From contig DASUZB010000320.1 of the NCBI GenBank assembly GCA_036377075.1, positions 1 through 11,382 on the forward strand: DNA of 11,382 bases. The letters run 5' to 3'. Within the stretch, counting starts at the first letter, position 1. Each line of letters starts with the position of its first letter. This document shows positions 5,811 through 11,382 of the stretch, one piece after another. Under the pieces are notes generated by a model. It was given only the letters and a program-made list of their open reading frames with translations. It made no database searches and was not told where the DNA came from. The stretch comes from DASUZB01 sp036377075 (GTDB lineage Bacteria > Actinomycetota > CALGFH01). The translations under genes and the position numbers were made by a program.

Positions 5811-7181
5811 ATGGCCGTGCCAGAGCTGGTGGTCAGGGGGCGGCGGGTGGTGACGCCCGGCGGGGTCCTGCCCGCCGCGCTGCGGCTGCGCGGCGGCGTG
5901 ATCGCCGAGGTCGCCGAGCACGGCGACGTGCCGGCTGGCGTGCCGCTGGTCGAGGCGGGCGAGGCCGTGGTGCTGCCCGGCCTGGTCGACGTGCACGTCC
6001 ACGTCAACGAGCCGGGGCGCACCGAGTGGGAGGGCTTCGACACCGCCACCAGGGCGGCCGCCGCCGGCGGGGTGACCACCGTGGTCGACATGCCGCTCAA
6101 CAGCGTCCCGCCGACCACCACGGTCGCCGCGCTGGCGGCCAAGCGCGCCGCCGCCGCCGGGAAGGCCCACGTCGACGTCGCCTTCTGGGGCGGGATCGTG
6201 CCAGGCAACCTGGCCGAGTTGCCGGCGCTCGCCGACGCGGGGGTGGTCGGCTTCAAGGCCTTCCTGGTCCCCTCCGGGGTGGACGAGTTCCCCTGCGTCG
6301 ACGTGGCCGAGCTGGAGGCGGCCATGCGGCTGCTCGCCGCGCGGGACGCGCTCACGGTGGTCCACGCCGAGGCGCCCGGCCCGCTGGCCGAGGGCGCCGC
6401 CGCGGCCGCCGGGCGGGACCCGCGGTCCTACCGGACCTGGCTCGCCGCGCGCCCCGACCGGGCGGAGGTGGAGGCGGTGGCGCTCCTCGCCGCGCTCGCC
6501 GGGCGCCTGGGCGCGCGCGCCCACGTGCTGCACCTGTCGTCGGCCGAGGCGCTCGCGCCGCTCGCCCGGGCGCGCGCGGCCGGCGCCCGGGTCACCGCGG
6601 AGACCTGCCCGCACTACCTGACCCTGGCCGCCGAGGAGGTGCCCGACGGCGCCACGGCGTTCAAGTGCGCCCCGCCGATCCGGGCGGCGGCCAACCGCGA
6701 GCGTCTCTGGGCCGCCCTCGCCGGCGGCGGCGTCGACCTGGTGGCCAGCGACCACTCGCCCTGCCCGCCGGCGCTGAAGCGGCCCGGCGACGGCGACTTC
6801 CTCGCCGCCTGGGGCGGCATCGCCTCGCTCGGGCTGGCGCTGCCGCTGCTGTGGACCGAGGCCCGCCGCCGCGGCCACGGCCTCGCCGAGCTGGCCGAGT
6901 GGCTCTGCGCCGCCCCGGCGCGCCTCGCCGGGCTCGCCGGCAAGGGCGCGCTCGCCCCCGGCAACGACGCCGACCTGGTGCTGTTCGACCCCGAGGCGTC
7001 CTTCACCGTCGACCCGGCGGCGCTGGCCCAGCGCCACCCCGTCACCCCGTACGCCGGCCGTACCCTGCACGGCGTGGTGCGCGCCACCTACCTGCGCGGC
7101 CAGCAGGTCTGGGACGGGACCCGCCTGACCGCCGCCGCGCGGGGCACCCTGCTCGCGCCTGGTTCCAGGGAGGCGGCGTGA
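5811..7181 (+). CDS. allB: Allantoinase
   Basis: Encodes 456 aa, the normal size for a cytoplasmic, binuclear-metal cyclic amidohydrolase that opens the hydantoin ring of S-allantoin to give allantoate. Metal ligands of the dihydroorotase/allantoinase fold are visible: His62 and His64 in GLVDVHVHVNEPG (57-69), Lys149 in VGFKAF (the carboxylated bridging lysine), His185 in VVHAE, His241 in HVLHLSS, and Asp314 in LVASDHSPC (310-318). ETCPHYLTL (264-272) and FKCAPPIR (284-291) are also typical. I take the ATG at 5811 because MAVPELVVRGRRVVTPGG is a normal family N-terminus; a GTG at 5754 would add 19 low-complexity residues across the promoter. No Shine-Dalgarno sequence is seen, so a leaderless start is likely. 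Its stop overlaps the GTG of the next gene by 4 nt, so translation is probably coupled. Confidence 0.95.
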   Translation: MAVPELVVRGRRVVTPGGVLPAALRLRGGVIAEVAEHGDVPAGVPLVEAGEAVVLPGLVDVHVHVNEPGRTEWEGFDTATRAAAAGGVTTVVDMPLNSVPPTTTVAALAAKRAAAAGKAHVDVAFWGGIVPGNLAELPALADAGVVGFKAFLVPSGVDEFPCVDVAELEAAMRLLAARDALTVVHAEAPGPLAEGAAAAAGRDPRSYRTWLAARPDRAEVEAVALLAALAGRLGARAHVLHLSSAEALAPLARARAAGARVTAETCPHYLTLAAEEVPDGATAFKCAPPIRAAANRERLWAALAGGGVDLVASDHSPCPPALKRPGDGDFLAAWGGIASLGLALPLLWTEARRRGHGLAELAEWLCAAPARLAGLAGKGALAPGNDADLVLFDPEASFTVDPAALAQRHPVTPYAGRTLHGVVRATYLRGQQVWDGTRLTAAARGTLLAPGSREAA

Positions 7182-8692
7182 GCGACTGGTCCGAGCTGAC
7201 CGACCTGGCCGCCAGGCGGCTCGGCGGCATGGTGCTGGCGGCCAACGACGAGTTCTTCGCGCCCAAGGAGCGGCTGCTCGAGCCGGCCGCGCCGGTGTTC
7301 GTCCCCGGCCGCTACACCGACCGTGGCAAGTGGATGGACGGCTGGGAGACGCGCCGCCGCCGCGAGCTGGGCCACGACTGGTGCGTCGTCCGGCTCGGCG
7401 TGCCGGGCGTGCTCCGCGGCGTGGTCGTCGACACCAGCCACTTCCGCGGCAACCAGCCGGAGGCCTTCTCCCTCGACGGCCTGGCCGCCGACGGGCCAGA
7501 CCCGCCGGCGGACCTGGGGCCGGACGCCGGCTGGCTGCCGCTGGTCGGGCGCACCCCGCTCGACGCCGACGCGGAGCAGCGCTTCGCCGTCGACGCCGCG
7601 TTCCGCGTCACCCACGTGCGCCTGTGCATCCACCCCGACGGCGGCGTGGCGCGGCTGCGGCTCCACGGCGAGCCCCTGCCCGACCTGCGCACCCTGACCG
7701 GGCCGGACGGGCGGCTCGACCTGGCCGCCGCGACCAGCGGCGGCGACGCCGTCGCCGCCAGCGAGGAGACCTTCTCCTCGCGCCACCACCTGATCGCCCC
7801 GGGCGACGCGGTCGACATGGGCGACGGCTGGGAGACGCGCCGCCGGCGCGGCCCGGGCCACGACTGGGCGGTGGTGCGGCTCGGCGCCGGGGGCGTGGTC
7901 GAGCGGGTCGAGCTCGACACCACCCACTACAAGGGCAACTACCCCGACCGTGCCGCCCTGGAGGGCTGCGACGCCCCGGACGCCGGCGCCGGCGAGGTGC
8001 CCGCCGCCGGCTGGTGGACGCTGGTGCCCGAGAGCCGGCTCGGGCCGCACGCCAGGCACGTGTTCACCGTGGCCGACGAGCGGCCGGTCACCCACGTGCG
8101 GCTGGCCATCCATCCGGACGGCGGGGTCAGCCGCCTGCGGGTGAACGGCCGGGTCCACGACCAGGGCTGGCGGCACTGGGGGGTGCGCTGGCTGAACGCG
8201 CTGCCTGCCCGGCAGGCGGAGGAGGAGCTGCTCGCCTGCTGCGGCTCGCGCGAGTGGGCCAGGCAGGTCGTTGCCGCGCGGCCGTGGCCCGGGTGGGACG
8301 ACCTGACCGCAACCGCCGACCGGGTCTGGGCCGGGCTCGGGCGCGACGGCTGGCTGCAGGCGTTCGCCGCCCACCCGCGCATCGGCGAGCGCGCGCCGCC
8401 GGCCCGGGCGCCGGACCGCGGGGCCGGCTGGTCCGGCGGGGAGCAGGCCGGCGTCGCCGCCGCCGACGCCGAGGTGCTGGCCGGCCTCGCCGAGGGCAAC
8501 CGCGACTACGAGGCCCGGTTCGGGCACGTCTTCCTGGTGTGCGCGAGCGGCCGCGGCGCCGCGGAGCTGCTCGGCGAGCTGCGCCGCCGGCTCGGCAACG
8601 ACCCGGCAACCGAGCTGCGCGTCGCCGCGGAGGAGCAGCGCAAGATCACCCGACTCCGGCTCGACAGACTGGTACGGCCACCGGACCGGTAG
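7178..8692 (+). CDS. alc: Allantoicase-OHCU decarboxylase fusion protein
   Basis: Encodes 504 aa in one uninterrupted frame, starting at GTG 7178 with AGGGAGG (7167-7173) four bases upstream; the start overlaps the allantoinase stop (GTGA). Residues about 20-326 are an allantoicase, which splits allantoate into ureidoglycolate and urea. It shows the family's two tandem jelly-roll repeats: DGWETRRRR and GHDW at 54-68 and again at 216-230, DTSHFRGN (85-92) and DTTHYKGN (247-254), and THVRLCIHPDGG (145-156) and THVRLAIHPDGG (305-316). From about 337 the chain is OHCU decarboxylase (UraD), which makes S-allantoin: WLNALP (338-343), ACCGSREWA (353-361), AHPRIGER with likely catalytic His399 (398-405), S-x-x-E-Q with Glu422 (419-423), NRDYEARFGHVFLVCASGR (441-459) and RLGNDP (471-476). 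The join has almost no linker. Two separate pathway steps are thus on one chain. Both active-site sets look intact. Confidence 0.93.
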   Translation: MSDWSELTDLAARRLGGMVLAANDEFFAPKERLLEPAAPVFVPGRYTDRGKWMDGWETRRRRELGHDWCVVRLGVPGVLRGVVVDTSHFRGNQPEAFSLDGLAADGPDPPADLGPDAGWLPLVGRTPLDADAEQRFAVDAAFRVTHVRLCIHPDGGVARLRLHGEPLPDLRTLTGPDGRLDLAAATSGGDAVAASEETFSSRHHLIAPGDAVDMGDGWETRRRRGPGHDWAVVRLGAGGVVERVELDTTHYKGNYPDRAALEGCDAPDAGAGEVPAAGWWTLVPESRLGPHARHVFTVADERPVTHVRLAIHPDGGVSRLRVNGRVHDQGWRHWGVRWLNALPARQAEEELLACCGSREWARQVVAARPWPGWDDLTATADRVWAGLGRDGWLQAFAAHPRIGERAPPARAPDRGAGWSGGEQAGVAAADAEVLAGLAEGNRDYEARFGHVFLVCASGRGAAELLGELRRRLGNDPATELRVAAEEQRKITRLRLDRLVRPPDR

Positions 8693-8725
8693 GCTCGGGG
8701 CCGGTCGTGGAGCACCCCGCCAAGT

Positions 8726-8733
8726 GAGGAGGG
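8726..8733 (+). promoter_or_regulatory. Ribosome binding site deciding the uraH start (GAGGAGGG)
   Basis: GAGGAGGG is a strong anti-Shine-Dalgarno match in the 48-bp gap after the fusion gene. Counting seven bases downstream (8734-8740) places the initiation codon at 8741-8743, which reads GTT. A TGA in the uraH frame at 8735-8737 rules out any start further upstream, and no ATG, GTG or TTG lies in frame before the catalytic N-terminal motif. Confidence 0.7.
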
Positions 8734-8740
8734 CTGAGCG

Positions 8741-9085
8741 GTTAGCACGATCACGACGCACGTCCTTGACACCGGGGTCGGCCGGCCGGCCGGTGGCGTT
8801 CGGGTCACGCTGGAGGAGCGGACGGCCGGCGGGGAATGGGAGCGGCTCGGCAGCGGCCAGACCGGCGGGGACGGCCGCCTCGGCGACCTCGTGCCCGCCG
8901 GGCGGTCCCTGCGCACCGGCGTCCACCGGCTGCGCTTCGAGACCGACGCGTACTTCAGCGCCCGCGGCATGGCCGGGTTCTACCCCGAGGTCACGGTCGT
9001 CTTCGAGGTCGCCGACCCGGGCGAGCACTACCACGTGCCGCTGCTGCTGAGCCCGTACGGCTACACCACCTACCGGGGGAGCTAG
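8741..9085 (+). CDS. uraH: 5-hydroxyisourate hydrolase (transthyretin-related), apparent GTT start
   Basis: The frame gives 114 aa, exactly the usual length of bacterial HIU hydrolase, which converts 5-hydroxyisourate to OHCU as a homotetramer. Family hallmarks are complete: STITTHVLDTGVGRPA (2-17) with His7, DGR with Arg46, HYHVPLLLSPYGYTTY (96-111) with His98, and the C-terminal tetrapeptide YRGS. The start is abnormal. Codon 1, aligned with the usual Met of MSTITTHVLDT and spaced correctly from GAGGAGGG (8726-8733), is GTT, and TGA at 8735 blocks upstream extension. A GTG at 8891 would remove the first 50 residues, including His7. Either GTT is used as a rare start, or GTG has mutated to GTT, or it is a base-call error. 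The body shows no frameshift or premature stop, so it looks functional. The urate oxidase ATG follows 2 bp after the stop. Confidence 0.85.
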   Translation, partial: VSTITTHVLDTGVGRPAGGVRVTLEERTAGGEWERLGSGQTGGDGRLGDLVPAGRSLRTGVHRLRFETDAYFSARGMAGFYPEVTVVFEVADPGEHYHVPLLLSPYGYTTYRGS

Positions 9086-9087
9086 CC

Positions 9088-9963
9088 ATGGGCTTCGCGC
9101 TCGGCGACAACCGCTACGGCAAGTCGGGCATCCGCCTGGTCACCGTGGCCCGCCACGACGACCGCGACGAGCTGACCGACCTCACCGTCGACGTGCGGCT
9201 CGAGGGCGACTTCGCGGCGGCCCACCTCGACGGCGACAACGCCGCGGTGCTGCCGACCGACACCATGCGCGGCACGGTCTACGCCTTCGCGGCTGAGGCG
9301 CCCGCCGTCGAGCTGGAGCCGTTCGGCCTGCGCCTGGCCGGCCACTTCGTGGAGACCGTGCCGGCGTGCCGCCTGGCGCGGGTGTGGCTCAGCCAGCAGC
9401 CGTGGGCGCGGCTGGCGGGCGACGGCGGCGACCACCCGCACGCCTTCGCCGGCGCGGGTGGCGGCCGCCGCACCGCCGTGGTCACCCGGGCGGGCGGCGA
9501 CGCCTGGGTGGTGGCCGGCGTCGCCGGGCTGACCGTGCTCAAGACCAGGGGGTCGGCGTTCGAGGGGTTCCTCCGTGACCGCTACACCACCCTGCGGGAG
9601 GCGGACGACCGCATCCTGGCCACCGAGGTGACCGCCGACTGGCGTTACGGCTCGACCGAGGTCGACTGGGCGGCCGCGGCCGGGCGCGCCCGGCGCGCGC
9701 TGCTGGAGGCGTTCGCCACCCACGACAGCCGCTCGGTGCAGCACACCCTCTACGCCATGGGCGAGGCGGTGCTGGCCGCCAGCCCGGAGGTCGCCGAGGT
9801 CCGGCTCACCCTGCCGAACAAGCACCACCTGCCGGTCGACCTGGCACCCTACGGGCTCGCCAACCGCAACGAGGTGTTCGTGGCCACCGACCGACCCTAC
9901 GGCGTGATCGAGGGGACCGTGCTGCGCGAGGGGGCCCCGGCCGCCGGGGCGGCCTGGCCGTGA
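9088..9963 (+). CDS. pucL: Urate oxidase (factor-independent urate hydroxylase)
   Basis: Encodes 291 aa, normal for a cofactor-free uricase that oxidises urate with O2 to 5-hydroxyisourate and H2O2 as a homotetramer of tandem T-fold domains. Starting ATG follows GGGGGAG (9075-9081) at six bases, inside the end of uraH. Seen: YGKSGIRLV (10-18) with catalytic Lys12, LPTDTMRGTVYA (55-66) with catalytic Thr57, AFEGFLRDRYTTL (157-169) with the substrate-binding Phe158, DDRILAT (173-179) with Arg175, SVQHTLY (216-222), and LPNKHHLPVDL (242-252) with Asn244 and His246. These match the Lys-Thr-His triad and urate-binding residues of characterised fungal and Arthrobacter uricases. The protein has no OHCU decarboxylase domain, unlike Bacillus PucL; here that domain is fused to allantoicase instead. 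It ends in a short Ala/Gly/Pro tail and has no signal peptide. It lies between uraH and the xanthine dehydrogenase genes. Confidence 0.96.
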   Translation: MGFALGDNRYGKSGIRLVTVARHDDRDELTDLTVDVRLEGDFAAAHLDGDNAAVLPTDTMRGTVYAFAAEAPAVELEPFGLRLAGHFVETVPACRLARVWLSQQPWARLAGDGGDHPHAFAGAGGGRRTAVVTRAGGDAWVVAGVAGLTVLKTRGSAFEGFLRDRYTTLREADDRILATEVTADWRYGSTEVDWAAAAGRARRALLEAFATHDSRSVQHTLYAMGEAVLAASPEVAEVRLTLPNKHHLPVDLAPYGLANRNEVFVATDRPYGVIEGTVLREGAPAAGAAWP

Positions 9964-9997
9964 GCGCCCCGGCGCCCGCCTGACGAAGGACGAGAGC

Positions 9998-10879
9998 GTG
10001 GACTTCCTGCAACCGAGCACCTGGGAGGATGCCCTGGCCGCCAAGGCGGCCAGGCCGGAGGCGCTGCCGATCGCCGGCGGCACCGACGTGATGGTCGACC
10101 TCAACTTCGACCGCGCCCGCCCCGAGGCCCTGCTCGACCTCACCAAGGTGCCGGAGCTGGCCGCCTGGAGCCGCCACGACGGCTGGCTGCGCCTCGGCGC
10201 CGGCGTCACCTACACCAGGGTGATCGCCGAGCTGGCCGGCGAGGTGCCCGGCCTGGCGATCGCCAGCCGCACGGTCGGCTCGCCACAGATCCGCAACCGC
10301 GGTACGGTCGGGGGCAACCTCGGCTCGGCGTCGCCGGCCGGCGACGCCCACCCGCCGCTGCTCGCCGTCGGCGCCGAGGTCGAGCTCGCCGCGACCTCCG
10401 GCAGCCGCCGCGTCCCCGTCGCCGAGTTCTTCACCGGGCCGAAGCGCAGCGTGCTGCGACCCGACGAGCTGATCGCCGCGGTCTGGGTGCCGCGGGCGGC
10501 CGGGCCGCAGCAGTTCGCCAAGGTCGGCCCGCGCAACGCGATGGTGATCGCGGTCTGCTCGTTCGCGCTGGCGCTCGACCCGCAGCGCCGGCGGGTCGGC
10601 AGCGGCATCGGCTCGGCCGGGCCCACCCCGCTGGCCGCCGCCGAGGCGGAGCGCTTCCTCGAGGGCGTGCTCGGCGAGGAGGGCCTGTGGGCCTCGCGGG
10701 GCGCGCTCGGCGGGGCGGCCGTCGCCCGCTTCGGCGCCCTGGCGGCCGGGGCGGCCCGGCCGATCGACGACGTGCGCGGCACGGCCGCCTACCGCGTCCA
10801 TGCCCTGAGCGTGCTGGCCCGGCGCACGCTCTCCTGGGCCTGGGAGGACTACCGCGCCGGGCTGGCCGCGGGGAGGTGA
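9998..10879 (+). CDS. Xanthine dehydrogenase family FAD-binding subunit
   Basis: Encodes 293 aa, the size of the separate FAD subunit (CoxM/PucC/XdhB-like) of three-subunit molybdenum hydroxylases. The GTG start has GAAGGA (9985-9990) seven bases upstream and lies 34 bp after urate oxidase. FAD-binding signatures of the VAO/PCMH fold are plain: LPIAGGTDVMVDLN (23-36) and QIRNRGTVGGNLGSASPAGD (97-116). The C-terminal CO-dehydrogenase-flavoprotein-like domain spans about 175-285. The subunit takes electrons from the iron-sulfur subunit and passes them to NAD+ or another acceptor. Because it sits in a urate-degradation operon, I assign it to hypoxanthine/xanthine oxidation to urate rather than CO or aldehyde oxidation; that assignment comes from context. 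The next gene starts 2 bp after the stop. Confidence 0.93.
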   Translation: MDFLQPSTWEDALAAKAARPEALPIAGGTDVMVDLNFDRARPEALLDLTKVPELAAWSRHDGWLRLGAGVTYTRVIAELAGEVPGLAIASRTVGSPQIRNRGTVGGNLGSASPAGDAHPPLLAVGAEVELAATSGSRRVPVAEFFTGPKRSVLRPDELIAAVWVPRAAGPQQFAKVGPRNAMVIAVCSFALALDPQRRRVGSGIGSAGPTPLAAAEAERFLEGVLGEEGLWASRGALGGAAVARFGALAAGAARPIDDVRGTAAYRVHALSVLARRTLSWAWEDYRAGLAAGR

Positions 10880-10881
10880 CC

Positions 10882-11352
10882 ATGCTGCTGCGCTGCACGG
10901 TGAACGGGGAGCCACGCCAGGTCGACGACCTCTGGGAGGGCGAGAGCCTGCTGTTCGCGCTGCGCGAGCGGCTCGGCCTGCCCGGCTCCAAGAACGCCTG
11001 CGAGCAGGGAGAGTGCGGCTCCTGCTCGGTGTACCTGGACGGCACCCTCGTCTGCGCCTGCCTGGTCCTCGCCGGCCAGGCCGAGGGCGCCGAGGTGGTC
11101 ACCGTCGAGGGGCTGGCCGGCGAGGACGGCCTCCACCCGGTCCAGGAGGCGTTCGTCGAGGCCGGCGCGGTGCAGTGCGGCTTCTGCACCCCCGGCCTGG
11201 TCGTCGCCGCCCACGACCTGCTGGAGCGCAGCCCGCGTCCCAGCGACGCCGAGGTCCGCGAGGCGCTGGCCGGCAACCTGTGCCGCTGCACCGGCTACGA
11301 GAAGATCCTCGACGCGGTCCGGCTCGCCGCCGAGCGACAGGGGGCACGATGA
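10882..11352 (+). CDS. Xanthine dehydrogenase family 2Fe-2S subunit
   Basis: Encodes 156 aa, standard for the small iron-sulfur subunit (CoxS/PucE/XdhC-like). ATG follows GGGAGG (10871-10876) at five bases, within the end of the FAD-subunit gene. The ferredoxin-like N-terminal domain has Cys40, Cys45, Cys48 and Cys60 for the first 2Fe-2S cluster (NACEQGECGSCSVYLDG, 38-54). The helical domain binds the second with CGFC (99-102) and LCRCTGYEKI (133-142), that is Cys99, Cys102, Cys134 and Cys136. All eight ligands are present. It relays electrons from the molybdenum centre to FAD. The stop overlaps an ATG by 4 nt (ATGA at 11349-11352), so the molybdenum subunit is probably translationally coupled. 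Confidence 0.95.
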   Translation: MLLRCTVNGEPRQVDDLWEGESLLFALRERLGLPGSKNACEQGECGSCSVYLDGTLVCACLVLAGQAEGAEVVTVEGLAGEDGLHPVQEAFVEAGAVQCGFCTPGLVVAAHDLLERSPRPSDAEVREALAGNLCRCTGYEKILDAVRLAAERQGAR

Positions 11353-11382
11353 GCGGCCCGACCAGGACCCCCCGGCGGCCGT
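11349..11382 (+). CDS. Probable xanthine dehydrogenase molybdenum-binding subunit, first codons (3' truncated by window)
   Basis: An ATG at 11349 overlaps the iron-sulfur subunit stop by 4 nt and has AGGGGG (11339-11344) four bases upstream. Only eleven codons (MSGPTRTPRRP) fit before the window ends, too few for any family signature. The identity rests on the gene order FAD subunit, 2Fe-2S subunit, large molybdopterin subunit, which is common in this enzyme family, and on the coupled start. A full-length product of this kind is usually about 700-800 aa. Confidence 0.55.
   Translation, partial: MSGPTRTPRRP

Noticed and set aside
3648..7070. Very long open minus-strand frame continuing upstream of the ABC exporter, antisense to the permease and allantoinase genes
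   Set aside because: High-GC codon usage leaves opposite frames free of stops. The product is low-complexity (Arg, Gly, His, Gln, Asp-rich) with no recognisable domain, while the plus strand has clear conserved enzymes. Only the 625-aa part up to 3647 is real.
8696..8719. CGGGG...CCCCG inverted repeat between the fusion gene and uraH
   Set aside because: It has five base pairs with a 14-base loop and no T-tract; chance pairing is expected at this base composition, and operon continuity is more likely.
8766..8771. TTGACA hexamer near the uraH start as a promoter
   Set aside because: It encodes part of the conserved THVLDT motif and has no -10 partner at a suitable distance.
8724..9050. 108-codon frame from GTG 8724 as an alternative start region for uraH by frameshift
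   Set aside because: It is in a different frame, its product is a low-complexity Ser/Arg/Pro sequence, and its start would lie within the Shine-Dalgarno sequence that serves uraH.
1..11382. CRISPR arrays, insertion sequences, tRNA or rRNA genes
   Set aside because: No spaced direct repeats, transposase, terminal repeats, cloverleaf or rRNA-like segments were recognised. The window is almost filled by ordinary metabolic genes.

Overview
The window is very GC-rich, with third codon positions almost all G or C, frequent GTG starts and tightly packed genes. Together with the gene types, this points to a high-GC actinomycete-like bacterium (Actinomycetota). That is an inference from composition and gene content; there is no rRNA or other marker in the window.

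Left end (1-1773): the 3' end of a biotin-dependent acyl-CoA carboxylase alpha subunit, then an acyl-CoA dehydrogenase 2 bp downstream on the same strand. The pair looks like the end of a branched-chain (leucine-type) acyl-CoA catabolic operon. It meets a convergent ABC exporter gene (3647-1770, minus strand) whose stop codon overlaps the dehydrogenase stop. A 213-bp divergent spacer separates the exporter from a small stand-alone Lrp/AsnC-type ligand-binding (RAM) protein at 3861-4097.

Right part (about 4100-11382): a purine salvage-to-degradation locus, all on the plus strand. It starts with an AzgA-type (COG2252) hypoxanthine/guanine/adenine permease under its own promoter. Next comes a compact run: allantoinase; an allantoicase-OHCU decarboxylase fusion; 5-hydroxyisourate hydrolase; urate oxidase; xanthine dehydrogenase FAD subunit; xanthine dehydrogenase 2Fe-2S subunit; and the first codons of what is probably the molybdenum subunit. 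The proposed flow is purine base uptake, then hypoxanthine/xanthine to urate (XDH), to 5-hydroxyisourate (urate oxidase), to OHCU (UraH), to S-allantoin (OHCU decarboxylase domain), to allantoate (allantoinase), to ureidoglycolate plus urea (allantoicase domain). No ureidoglycolate lyase, urease or pathway-specific regulator is visible; they may lie to the right of the window.

The main oddities are: (i) one polypeptide joins the third and fifth steps from urate, while the gene for the fourth step overlaps it by 4 nt; (ii) uraH has an ideal Shine-Dalgarno sequence but a GTT codon where the start codon should be; (iii) permease and allantoinase share a TTGACAGCG promoter box, and the allantoinase message may be leaderless; (iv) the acyl-CoA dehydrogenase has lost the canonical catalytic glutamate position but keeps one at the isovaleryl-CoA dehydrogenase-type position. 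The individual enzymes are known families. I do not see a wholly new system; the novelty lies in the architecture and in start-codon and regulatory details.
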